DNA of 64,000 nt from a virus: the IMG/VR virus record IMGVR_UViG_3300030419_005541, positions 1 to 64,000 of that record. One strand, written 5' to 3'. Positions 15,046 to 21,915 of this stretch are shown one piece after another. The position numbers and the translations under genes are program-made. Every line of letters begins with the position of its first letter. Within the stretch, counting starts at the first letter, position 1. Under the pieces are notes generated by a model that was not told the DNA's origin, did not search any database, and saw only the letters and a program-made list of their open reading frames with translations.

Positions 15046-15197
15046 AACTTCAAACGTGTAAACGTTGTAAAAAGAAAGTTCAACATTTAGCAATAACTCA
15101 TTTTCCCCAAACACTCTACACAATATGTTTTGATTGTTTGATTGAGTTAGATATTAATCATAAAGATTATAGTAAGTATGAAAAAAATAAGACATAG
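15039..15197 (+). CDS. Small zinc-ribbon protein, 52 aa
   Basis: Overlaps the previous stop. Two CxxC knuckles, CKRC (residues 7-10) and CFDC (30-33), give a four-Cys zinc site typical of small DNA/RNA-binding or adaptor proteins in T4-like phages. No further family assignment. Confidence 0.55.
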   Translation: MVKLQTCKRCKKKVQHLAITHFPQTLYTICFDCLIELDINHKDYSKYEKNKT

Positions 15198-15402
15198 TAA
15201 ATTACCAATAACTTTAGAATGTTCTGATATATTAGATTATGATATGTTATATGCAATACAATTAAATCTAATGTATGATGAACAAGATAGTAGAAATGAA
15301 AATCAAGGTTGTTGGAGTGCTTGGATAGATGAATATGGTAATTGGTTCAATCCATATAAACCTAATCCAAATCAATTAGAATTATTTAATGAAAACGGTT
15401 GA
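15178..15402 (+). CDS. Hypothetical protein, 74 aa
   Basis: Overlaps the zinc-ribbon gene by 20 bases. Sequence ends NPNQLELFNENG and its TGA is the TGA inside the -35 box of the next promoter. A QLELF-type motif resembles clamp-binding peptides (QLxLF of beta-clamp interactors), so binding to a host or phage sliding clamp is possible but speculative. Confidence 0.5.
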   Translation: MKKIRHSKLPITLECSDILDYDMLYAIQLNLMYDEQDSRNENQGCWSAWIDEYGNWFNPYKPNPNQLELFNENG

Positions 15403-15428
15403 CACGTATTACTTTTTATTGTTATATT
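15399..15428 (+). promoter_or_regulatory. Early-type promoter
   Basis: TTGACA 15399-15404, 18-base spacer, TATATT 15423-15428. Overlaps the stop codon of the upstream gene. Confidence 0.85.
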
Positions 15429-15450
15429 CAGTAATATTAAAAGGAGTAAA

Positions 15451-15597
15451 ATGAAATTTAAACACATGGATTGGAAAGGCGCTGTTGTATTCTTCAACGG
15501 CTTTATGGCTAAAGTTGTAGACTTTGATGGCGTAGATAAATTTAAAATCTCTATCCACAAAGGATGGATTCACAAAGACCTTATTGTTTGGAGTTAG
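15451..15597 (+). CDS. Small early protein, 48 aa
   Basis: Ribosome site AAAAGGAG directly before the ATG; the string AAAAGGAGTAAAA is the exact complement of the terminator loop at 5516-5532. Product MKFKHMDWKGAVVFFNGFM... is a short beta-type fold. No family recognised. Confidence 0.55.
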   Translation: MKFKHMDWKGAVVFFNGFMAKVVDFDGVDKFKISIHKGWIHKDLIVWS

Positions 15598-15598
15598 T

Positions 15599-16105
15599 AT
15601 GAAAAAGACTATTATATTTGACCTTGATGGCACTCTTGCTGACATTGATGTTAGAAGGAGTAAGTCTCTTAAACCTAACGGCAAACTTGATTGGGATATT
15701 TTTGCTGACCCTAAGTCAATACTTGATTGGGATAAACCTAATCTTCCTGTAATCAAGATGGCTCAACTTTTCAAAGCTGACGGATTCAAGATTGTTATTT
15801 TTTCAGGTAGGAACGATAGGGGCTTCTTTGCAACTAAGGATTGGCTCAAGAAACACGATGTTCCTTTCGACCTTCTTGTTCTTAGGCCCGATAAGTTCAA
15901 AGACAAGTCTTGGCCGATTGCTGATGGTAATCCTGCGACAGCAGATATGAGGTTTATGCCTGATGACATTCTCAAGAAGAAGATGCTCGATACTTTCGTA
16001 GATATCAACGATGTCTTTCTTGTTGTGGATGATAGGCAAAAGGTTGTCGATATGTGGAGGAGTCTTGGTCTCAACACTTTTCAAGTCGCACCAGGAGACT
16101 TCTAA
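15599..16105 (+). CDS. HAD-family phosphatase (PNKP 3'-phosphatase-like)
   Basis: Start at ATG 15599 (GGAG upstream); 168 aa. HAD motif I IIFDLDGTLADID (residues 5-17), motif II IVIFSGRND near 66, and a late DDRQKVVDMWRS motif IV region near 148. Pattern and length resemble the C-terminal 3'-phosphatase domain of T4 polynucleotide kinase and stand-alone phage relatives. It probably removes 3' phosphates from nucleic acid ends or hydrolyses a nucleotide; no kinase domain is present. Confidence 0.75.
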   Translation: MKKTIIFDLDGTLADIDVRRSKSLKPNGKLDWDIFADPKSILDWDKPNLPVIKMAQLFKADGFKIVIFSGRNDRGFFATKDWLKKHDVPFDLLVLRPDKFKDKSWPIADGNPATADMRFMPDDILKKKMLDTFVDINDVFLVVDDRQKVVDMWRSLGLNTFQVAPGDF

Positions 16106-16110
16106 TTAAT

Positions 16111-16182
16111 ATGCACGGAAAAGCTATCCTTCTTCATTCTCCAAAGGTTATTGTTCCCCGAAGGAGGATAGCGTGCAATTAG
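16111..16182 (+). CDS. Possible 23-aa leader peptide upstream of uvsE
   Basis: ATG 16111 opens a 23-codon frame that runs through both arms of the hairpin at 16123-16172 and stops at TAG 16180-16182, just past the uvsE GTG. A translating ribosome would melt the hairpin that hides the uvsE ribosome site. The nearest purine-rich site (GGAG 16093-16096) is rather far upstream. Confidence 0.35.
   Translation: MHGKAILLHSPKVIVPRRRIACN
16123..16172 (+). promoter_or_regulatory. Hairpin burying the uvsE ribosome binding site
   Basis: GCTATCCTTCTTC (16123-16135) pairs with GAAGGAGGATAGC (16160-16172), 13 consecutive pairs including one G-T, around a 24-base loop. The 3' arm contains the entire AAGGAGG ribosome site and ends at the base before the GTG start of uvsE. 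It is not followed by a T run, so it is a translation control element rather than a terminator. Confidence 0.7.
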
Positions 16183-17102
16183 GTTATGCTTGTATAAATA
16201 TGGAACTTAGTTATCCACCTAAAGGTGTGCAACGAAGAACCACAGGTCGTTCTATGATTAAACGAACATTTGAATCTAAAGGCTTGGACTATGTAAGTGA
16301 ATTATCTTTAAAGAATGCTCGTGACCTACATCATATTATGACGTGGAATGTTCTGAACAATTACAAGTTCTTCCGTATAGGTAGTGACTTGTTTCCTTGG
16401 GCGAGTGAATATAAAATATCTGAACTAAAAGATATTGAACAAATTAAGATGTGGTTACATTCTGCAGGTACGATGGCAAAGACACACGGAGTTAGGTTGA
16501 CATCACATCCCGGACCATTCAATGTATTGGTATCCCCACATCAACACGTAGTAGAAAAATGTGTTGTTGATTTATCTATCCATGGTGACCTATTTGATAT
16601 GATTGGTCTAAGTCGCACACCTTACAACAAGATTAACATACATCTTGGTGGTGTATATGGAGACAAAGAATCTGCTATGGATAGATTCTGTAAGAATTTC
16701 GAACTACTACCTAAGAGTGTAAGTAGTCGCTTAACCGTCGAGAATGACGACAAAGAATCAATGTATTCAGTAAAGGACTTATATTATGGAATCTACAATC
16801 GTATTGGCGTGCCCATCGTGTTCGACTACCATCACCACCGTTTTTGTGATGGCGGGCTTAGTGAACAAGACGCTTTGGAAATGGCTATATCAACTTGGCC
16901 TGAAGGCATCACACCAGCTACTCACTATAGCGAAAGTCGCAGTACCGAACAACTTGACGAATCAATTAGACCTCAGGCCCATTCTGATTATGTCTACAAT
17001 TACATTAATACTTATGGTAATGACATTGATGTTATGGTAGAGGCAAAGAAGAAGGAGTTAGCAGTTGCGAAATATCTTGAGTTACACGGTCAACATAATT
17101 AA
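16173..17102 (+). CDS. uvsE: UV damage endonuclease UvsE/UvdE
   Basis: 309 aa, GTG start with AAGGAGG at 6 bases. TIM-barrel landmarks of UVDE: LGYACINMEL at the N-terminus, FFRIGSDLFPW near residue 70, LTSHPGPFNVL near 112, INIHLGGVYGDK near 150, LTVENDD near 187 and VFDYHHHRF near 213, supplying the His/Glu/Asp metal ligands. It nicks 5' of UV photoproducts and other lesions in duplex DNA, starting excision repair; T4 uses DenV instead. Translation appears to be gated by the hairpin directly upstream. Confidence 0.9.
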   Translation: MQLGYACINMELSYPPKGVQRRTTGRSMIKRTFESKGLDYVSELSLKNARDLHHIMTWNVLNNYKFFRIGSDLFPWASEYKISELKDIEQIKMWLHSAGTMAKTHGVRLTSHPGPFNVLVSPHQHVVEKCVVDLSIHGDLFDMIGLSRTPYNKINIHLGGVYGDKESAMDRFCKNFELLPKSVSSRLTVENDDKESMYSVKDLYYGIYNRIGVPIVFDYHHHRFCDGGLSEQDALEMAISTWPEGITPATHYSESRSTEQLDESIRPQAHSDYVYNYINTYGNDIDVMVEAKKKELAVAKYLELHGQHN

Positions 17103-17112
17103 ACAAACTATA

Positions 17113-17187
17113 ATGCTTTGGATGTACAAACGACATTTGAAAAAAAGAATTGAAAAGAATAACTTTGGAAGGAGAGAAGAATGGTAG
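17113..17187 (+). CDS. Possible 24-aa basic ORF
   Basis: Lies between uvsE and the PC4-like gene and overlaps the start of the latter. Lys/Arg-rich. No clear ribosome site; may only be a leader. Confidence 0.2.
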   Translation: MLWMYKRHLKKRIEKNNFGRREEW

Positions 17188-17396
17188 AAATCAAAAAGAA
17201 TAATACTGAGATTATTCGTATAAAACAAAGTGAGTTCAAAGGAAACAAGTTTATTGATTGTAGAGTATTCTACGAAAAGGATGGTGAATACTTACCTACT
17301 AAAAAAGGTATTGCATTTAGTCCATCAGTAACACAAAAAATAGTAGAGGGAATATTAGAAGTCCACGAAGAAATTAATTGGGATGAATTTAAATAA
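17181..17396 (+). CDS. PC4-like single-stranded DNA-binding protein
   Basis: 71 aa, ribosome site AAGGAGA. Sequence IIRIKQSEFKGNKFIDCRVFYEKDGEYLPTKKGIAFSP matches the transcriptional coactivator PC4/p15 fold (I.i..seFKG..yidiR.yy...Ge..PTkKGI). These small dimeric proteins bind ssDNA or melted duplexes and occur in some phages. It could assist replication or transcription. Confidence 0.75.
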   Translation: MVEIKKNNTEIIRIKQSEFKGNKFIDCRVFYEKDGEYLPTKKGIAFSPSVTQKIVEGILEVHEEINWDEFK

Positions 17397-17407
17397 GGAG
17401 AATATTT

Positions 17408-17545
17408 ATGAAAGAGATAATTAAAAAAGTATTAGATAGACATAAGGATAGTCAAGTCAATATGGCATCAGATGCATTTCGTCAAATGTTAGCAACTGAA
17501 ATAGAAGCAGTGCTATTGAACGAAGGAAGGAAATCAAACAGATGA
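17408..17545 (+). CDS. Small helical protein, 45 aa
   Basis: Ribosome site AAGGAG before the ATG. Helical (MKEIIKKVLDRHKDSQ; FRQMLATEIEAVLL). Overlaps the next gene by ATGA. Unknown function. Confidence 0.55.
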   Translation: MKEIIKKVLDRHKDSQVNMASDAFRQMLATEIEAVLLNEGRKSNR

Positions 17546-17697
17546 ATAAGTTTATAAAAGTATTAAATGATGTACACGAGTTTATTGTAGGTGGTATAGA
17601 AAAACGACCTGAAAAAGCAAAGATGGGTTTTGTTTCAGAAAAACCAAAACGTAAGTACACACGTAGAAAGCCAACAAGAAGGAAATCTAAAAAATGA
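17542..17697 (+). CDS. Small basic protein, 51 aa
   Basis: ATGA-coupled to both neighbours. C-terminal half is strongly basic (KPKRKYTRRKPTRRKSKK), suggesting nucleic acid or membrane-surface binding. Unknown function. Confidence 0.55.
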   Translation: MNKFIKVLNDVHEFIVGGIEKRPEKAKMGFVSEKPKRKYTRRKPTRRKSKK

Positions 17698-17954
17698 TTA
17701 TGAAAATACTACGGACAATATGTTGGCCGTTAATAAAATTAAAAGAATGGACAGACCCAAACTATTGGGCTGAACGAGTAGGTGAGAGTAGTGGTCTATA
17801 TGATAAGGCAAGAAACTCTAAAACTCGTCAATGGGTTGATAGTTTAGAAGGTTGGAAATGGTGGGCCTGGCAGATAGTTGGTGGTTTAGTCGGTGTAATT
17901 ATAATCGAGTTCTTACTGAATAAAGTAGGGATGACAATGTTACCTTGGAGATAA
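17694..17954 (+). CDS. Membrane protein, 86 aa
   Basis: One hydrophobic segment (about residues 57-80) plus an amphipathic N-terminus; Trp-rich (EGWKWWAWQIVGGLVGVIII). Could be a small inner membrane or holin-like protein. ATGA overlap with the preceding gene. Confidence 0.5.
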   Translation: MIMKILRTICWPLIKLKEWTDPNYWAERVGESSGLYDKARNSKTRQWVDSLEGWKWWAWQIVGGLVGVIIIEFLLNKVGMTMLPWR

Positions 17955-17955
17955 T

Positions 17956-18549
17956 ATGGTATTAGATAGTTTATTAGCAGGTGTAATGTTATTTACATCA
18001 TTCGCCGCAAGAACACCAAACGTTCAACCTAATCCTGATGACTATGAAGTTAGTATTGGATTTAGTCACAAGAATGTTTATGTAAATCGTCAATGGGAAA
18101 GAGAACTTGGTGAGTTTTATATTGATGATTTAGTATGGGCTAAGTTAGAAAATGGTGTTTACTTCAAACCGGAATATATGAACAAGGAAAGTCAAGGTGT
18201 AAAGTATTTCAAAATGGATTGGAGAAATAAATGGAAAGATTGGTCGTATGGATTTACAAGTCGTAATAGCGATGATAATGTTTTCAGTAAAAACTTTGAG
18301 ACATTCTTTTCTTTTGGTATGAGTAAAAAGACAAAGTATTACGATGATAAAGTAGAAGTTGATATTTCATTTGATGGATACTTTCCGCCAAGTCAAGAAG
18401 ATGAAAGAGATACATTTGAGTTTGAAGATAAGTTCAAAATATCTTATAAACTTACTGAAAAAATTAGACTATATAATCTTGGAGAAATTTCTAAATTACA
18501 AGGTAAACAATTTTACAAAGCTAAAATTGGAGTGGAGATATCTCTGTAG
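17956..18549 (+). CDS. Exported beta-rich protein, 197 aa
   Basis: N-terminal MVLDSLLAGVMLFTSFAART looks like a signal peptide. The mature part is rich in aromatic and charged residues in alternating strands (FYIDDLVWAKLENGVYFKPEY; VEVDISFDGYF), ending GKQFYKAKIGVEISL, which resembles a small outer-membrane beta-barrel strand pattern. No family recognised. Confidence 0.5.
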   Translation: MVLDSLLAGVMLFTSFAARTPNVQPNPDDYEVSIGFSHKNVYVNRQWERELGEFYIDDLVWAKLENGVYFKPEYMNKESQGVKYFKMDWRNKWKDWSYGFTSRNSDDNVFSKNFETFFSFGMSKKTKYYDDKVEVDISFDGYFPPSQEDERDTFEFEDKFKISYKLTEKIRLYNLGEISKLQGKQFYKAKIGVEISL

Positions 18550-18572
18550 AAAAAATAATTGATGAGGTACTT

Positions 18573-19076
18573 TTGTATCTTGTATGGTTACAGACACCTA
18601 ACGAAACTTTCAACGGTATGCCTGTATGTCCTTTTATCAAAAAAGATTTGGACAATGACGAAATACTATTTCTTGTACAAACTAAAAAAGATGAGTTTAT
18701 TGATTTAGTAAAGAAGTGGGATGAGTCAGGTAAAAAGACAGGTCTAATTATTCAAATGAATATGCCTCAGTATGGTGATAAAAGAAGAAAGTATCAAGTC
18801 TTACTGAATCGAAAAATAAAAAAAGTTTGGCCTAGGAGTGCTGACCAACCTAAAGTATTAGTATTTGACCCTACAGAAAATTGGAGTCTTGCTGATGTTG
18901 AGACACGAAAGAAAGCACCTACACTTTTGATTAATTTAGCAAGAAGAAAAGATTTGGCTGATGCACATAAAACGTTAACTAAAACTAAATGGTATGACAA
19001 ACTCTCAAATGAAGATTTAAAACAATTAGCAATGGAACCTAAAGATGAACAAACTATACCTAGCGATAATAGCTAA
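18573..19076 (+). CDS. Hypothetical protein, at least 167 aa, start uncertain
   Basis: The first standard start is TTG 18573, but the frame is open back to 18525 and the residues upstream (VEKIIDEVLLYLVWLQ) look like genuine protein, so the real start may be non-standard within 18525-18572. Lys-rich C-terminal half with several helices. Overlaps the next gene. No family recognised. Confidence 0.5.
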   Translation: MYLVWLQTPNETFNGMPVCPFIKKDLDNDEILFLVQTKKDEFIDLVKKWDESGKKTGLIIQMNMPQYGDKRRKYQVLLNRKIKKVWPRSADQPKVLVFDPTENWSLADVETRKKAPTLLINLARRKDLADAHKTLTKTKWYDKLSNEDLKQLAMEPKDEQTIPSDNS

Positions 19077-19386
19077 TTTCATAGCAAGTATACTTGCTTT
19101 CTTTCAATTACAAGGACACTACGTTTGGAAACAGCCTTGGTTAAAATCACTATGGTTTATTTATGTAACAAGTTTATTGATTGCACCATTATATTGGTAT
19201 TCTACTAAATGGTCATATGAACACTTCGGTGCGTTTTGGAATATGAGACTTGCCGGATTTGGAATTGGTACACTTACATTTGGTTTGTTGACTTGGTTCT
19301 TGATTGGAGAAGTTCCTACCTTAAAAACTGCTATAACACTTTTGTTAGCAGTATCGATTATATTAATTCAGATAACTAATTTATAA
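19045..19386 (+). CDS. Four-helix membrane protein, DMT/SMR-like
   Basis: 113 aa with about four hydrophobic segments (4-22, 34-54, 66-88, 92-112). The C-terminal half (GIGTLTFGLLTWFLIGEVPTLK... then ILIQI) resembles the last helices of small multidrug resistance/EamA-type transporters, where GE precedes the final helix. Transport substrate unknown; it could alter host membrane physiology. Confidence 0.45.
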   Translation: MNKLYLAIIANFIASILAFFQLQGHYVWKQPWLKSLWFIYVTSLLIAPLYWYSTKWSYEHFGAFWNMRLAGFGIGTLTFGLLTWFLIGEVPTLKTAITLLLAVSIILIQITNL

Positions 19387-19424
19387 CTTGACTTGTAACA
19401 AATTATTTTGTAATTTATAACATT

Positions 19425-19934
19425 ATGAATTATAACTTTACAAATGATTGGACACATACACGCTACATAGATTCTCGTTTTAAAAAACGTTGTTTAGAAA
19501 TTGGTGCGTATGAAGGTCGTACAACTATTGAACTTGCAGATAAATATGAATTTGTAGATGTAGTTGACCCGTGGGAAGACTATTGGGATATTCCTGATGT
19601 ATCTAAAGCATATGATAGATTTAAATATAACACACAAAATTTTGACAACATTAATGTTTATAAAGATAAGAGTGAAAATGTTTTACCTAAATTAACAGAA
19701 AAATATGACTTGATTTATATTGACGGAGACCATAAATTAGACTCTGTTTATAATGACATCAAGATGAGTTGTAATCTATTAACAGAAGATGGTGTTATAG
19801 TTGTTGATGATTATGGAATATCAACTCATCCTGAAGTAAGAATAGCTGTTATTAGATGGTTAGAAGAAGATAATAATTTATACAATATACATTTTCAAAG
19901 TGATGATAGACAATGTTGTTTTAAATTTAAATGA
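19425..19934 (+). CDS. Class I SAM-dependent methyltransferase
   Basis: 169 aa. Motif I CLEIGAYEGRTT (residues 23-34), a later acidic VVDPW, then YDLIYIDGDHKLDSV near 95 and GVIVVDDYG near 123, the Methyltransf_24 arrangement. Target not evident; neighbours do not suggest a recognition domain, so a small molecule or protein substrate is as likely as nucleic acid. Confidence 0.7.
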   Translation: MNYNFTNDWTHTRYIDSRFKKRCLEIGAYEGRTTIELADKYEFVDVVDPWEDYWDIPDVSKAYDRFKYNTQNFDNINVYKDKSENVLPKLTEKYDLIYIDGDHKLDSVYNDIKMSCNLLTEDGVIVVDDYGISTHPEVRIAVIRWLEEDNNLYNIHFQSDDRQCCFKFK

Positions 19935-19947
19935 TATATTTATTAAT

Positions 19948-20169
19948 ATGAGAGATACAAAAATGAAAGCAAGACAATTTGCAAGTGGTGAAGAAAAAGC
20001 ACAACCATTAGATATGGGTTTGTTTAGATATGAATGTGAACACGTTTTAGGTATGGAAGATTTAGATGAAGATGAACTTTATATGTTAGCACGTTATTTA
20101 ATCGAACATTATTATCTTGTTCCTAAACGAGACAGAGGATATCTTAGATACTCTGTAACGGAGGCTTAA
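19948..20169 (+). CDS. Small acidic protein, about 73 aa
   Basis: Start set at ATG 19948, just after TATTTATTAAT (19937-19947); the longer frame from 19900 overlaps the methyltransferase and is less likely. Acidic with helical segments (LDEDELYMLARYLIEHYYL). Unknown function. Confidence 0.5.
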   Translation: MRDTKMKARQFASGEEKAQPLDMGLFRYECEHVLGMEDLDEDELYMLARYLIEHYYLVPKRDRGYLRYSVTEA

Positions 20170-20170
20170 T

Positions 20171-20656
20171 ATGGGCGCAGATGTAATTGGTAGTGCAAGT
20201 AGAAATCTTCTCAAAGGAATACCTGAGATACAAGCTCCTATTACACAATTACTTCCTAATATCCAATCCGTTGCTTCTTCAGGTAATGTTGTTGGTGATG
20301 AGGCACAACAAGTAACACAAACATTAGTACCAGGATTCTTTACTCTACAAGCTAACAAATGTATTCCTTTAATTGTAGAATGTAACAAAGCATTATCAAA
20401 ACTTCCGCCTGTCACTCCACCATCAGCTAAGATACAAAGAAAATGGTTTACACAAATGAGGTCTGAATTACAAACATTACAGACACAAACATTTCCAACA
20501 TTAGAGACTAATATAAATACTTTCTATACGGTTCCTGAAGCCGCAACCAAATTAACTGCTCTAACAAATATAGTAGGTCAGCTACCAAGTATCATACAAA
20601 GTTTTGTCGTAATGACAGCTAATTTAGTAAAAACAAAAATGGCATTAAGAATATGA
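20171..20656 (+). CDS. Hypothetical protein, 161 aa, possible virion component
   Basis: Ribosome site ACGGAGG. Ser/Thr/Gln/Pro-rich with few charges, long helical heptads (LKGIPEIQAPITQLLPNIQSV; LQTLQTQTFPTLETNI). Composition differs from the Lys-rich early proteins and resembles structural or tail-associated proteins. No family recognised. Confidence 0.45.
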   Translation: MGADVIGSASRNLLKGIPEIQAPITQLLPNIQSVASSGNVVGDEAQQVTQTLVPGFFTLQANKCIPLIVECNKALSKLPPVTPPSAKIQRKWFTQMRSELQTLQTQTFPTLETNINTFYTVPEAATKLTALTNIVGQLPSIIQSFVVMTANLVKTKMALRI

Positions 20657-21165
20657 GAAATTGTAAATCTTGTGGTCAGTTCATTCCGAACGCACGTATT
20701 CATTTAGGTTATAAAGAATGTACAAAATGTTCTAAGGTAGAACAATACTCTGCACACGTAGTGTATCCTCATAAAACAGGAGGCTATGTACAACCTGTAA
20801 CAAAAGAAACTAAAGAAAGTCTACAAGGATTAGATAGACGTTCAGTAAAGAAAGGTAAGGTTGGTCGTTCAACATCATCTTGGGATAGATGGTTAAAACA
20901 ATTTGAAGAGAACAAGACTACACCTAAGCCTACAAGAAAATTACATTCTACACAAACATTTAACTATTTATTATTAGAGGACGCAACAAATCAAGTAATG
21001 GATGTTTACGAAAGTCTTGGATACTATAAGGCCGTAGACAAGATTAATGAGTTGTATGGCCAAGAGAAAATTAGTTTAATGATGAAGAGTAATATAAATA
21101 ATAAACTTGTTGAATGGCAAATGATGACAAGTAAACAACGCAAATGGCAGAGGAAACTAAAATGA
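20653..21165 (+). CDS. Zinc-knuckle basic protein, 170 aa
   Basis: ATGA overlap with the previous gene. N-terminal CKSCGQF...CTKC (four Cys within residues 4-26) forms a zinc ribbon; the remainder is Lys/Arg-rich. C-terminal helix-rich region. Probable nucleic-acid-binding protein of unknown role. Confidence 0.55.
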   Translation: MRNCKSCGQFIPNARIHLGYKECTKCSKVEQYSAHVVYPHKTGGYVQPVTKETKESLQGLDRRSVKKGKVGRSTSSWDRWLKQFEENKTTPKPTRKLHSTQTFNYLLLEDATNQVMDVYESLGYYKAVDKINELYGQEKISLMMKSNINNKLVEWQMMTSKQRKWQRKLK

Positions 21166-21440
21166 AACAGATATTAAAAAATCTCAAAGACGTAGTTGAT
21201 AGAAGAGATAAACTACATAAACAAGGAAAAGCATTTCATCCTGATACACCAAAAGATTTACAAGTAGCAATCGATACATTTTTTGTACATTGTAAAAATA
21301 TGATTGAATACGATTTAGATTTTATACCAGGTGAAGCACTTGCAGATTTGTGTGAAGTGTTAGCTAAATATCCTAAGTATCATCATATTGCCGGAGACTT
21401 GGTAGAGACTTTGAACAATGATTATAATATGAACGTGTGA
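21162..21440 (+). CDS. Hypothetical helical protein, 92 aa
   Basis: Start at ATG 21162 chosen because AGGA lies about 7 bases upstream and the ATGA overlaps the previous stop; ATG 21144 is an alternative. Helical, with FHPDTPKDLQVAIDTFF and an acidic C-terminus. Unknown function. Confidence 0.55.
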   Translation: MKQILKNLKDVVDRRDKLHKQGKAFHPDTPKDLQVAIDTFFVHCKNMIEYDLDFIPGEALADLCEVLAKYPKYHHIAGDLVETLNNDYNMNV

Positions 21441-21571
21441 TGAAGTGGACTATTACAACATCATATAACATACCAATTAACTATGAAAGACAAAAGAACA
21501 AGAAAAGAAAAGTTAAAGAGTTACAAGCCGACAATGGCCGAGTTACCTATACCTACTACGAAAGTTCATAA
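21440..21571 (+). CDS. Small basic protein, 43 aa
   Basis: TGATG junction with the previous gene. MKWTITTSYNIPINYERQK start, Lys/Arg-rich centre. A competing 56-aa frame (21483-21653) overlaps it and also the next gene; this one fits the coupled-gene pattern better. Confidence 0.4.
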   Translation: MKWTITTSYNIPINYERQKNKKRKVKELQADNGRVTYTYYESS

Positions 21572-21591
21572 AAACAAAAAGAGAAAAAGCC

Positions 21592-21915
21592 GTGCCAAGG
21601 AAAAAGAAATACTTGCCAAAGAACTTAAGCAAGTTCTACGTGAAGACTTCTGATAGGAATGACCATTTTGAAGATTGGAGACCATTTAAAGATGACCCTG
21701 TAGCAAGATTATTCACTTGGGAAGATTGTTGTTTTCGTAAGATGAAAGATGGTTGGATGTTCTTATGGCAACCTCCCGGTAATCAATACTCTAAAGGTTT
21801 TGCAGGATACGATAAAGTAGAAGCATTTGATAAAATGGTTGATTGGTTAGACCACAGAAGAAGACAAGCATTTAAAGAATTAGAAAAGGGCAAGTTACGA
21901 TTATCTAATGTATGA
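21592..21915 (+). CDS. Hypothetical protein, 107 aa
   Basis: GTG start without a good ribosome site. Trp/Phe/Lys-rich: NDHFEDWRPFKDDPVARLF, WMFLWQPPGNQYSKG. The aromatic pattern suggests a compact globular domain. Ends within the start of the radical SAM-QueC gene. Unknown function. Confidence 0.55.
   Translation: MPRKKKYLPKNLSKFYVKTSDRNDHFEDWRPFKDDPVARLFTWEDCCFRKMKDGWMFLWQPPGNQYSKGFAGYDKVEAFDKMVDWLDHRRRQAFKELEKGKLRLSNV

Noticed and set aside
16191-16200. TATAAATA late promoter octamer inside uvsE
   Set aside because: It falls within the conserved N-terminal codons of uvsE (CIN/ME region) and has no gene start downstream; coding constraint explains it.
21483-21653. 56-aa Lys-rich ORF overlapping 21440-21571 and 21592-21915
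   Set aside because: It would overlap two better-placed genes in different frames and consists mainly of Lys/Arg low-complexity sequence without a ribosome site.
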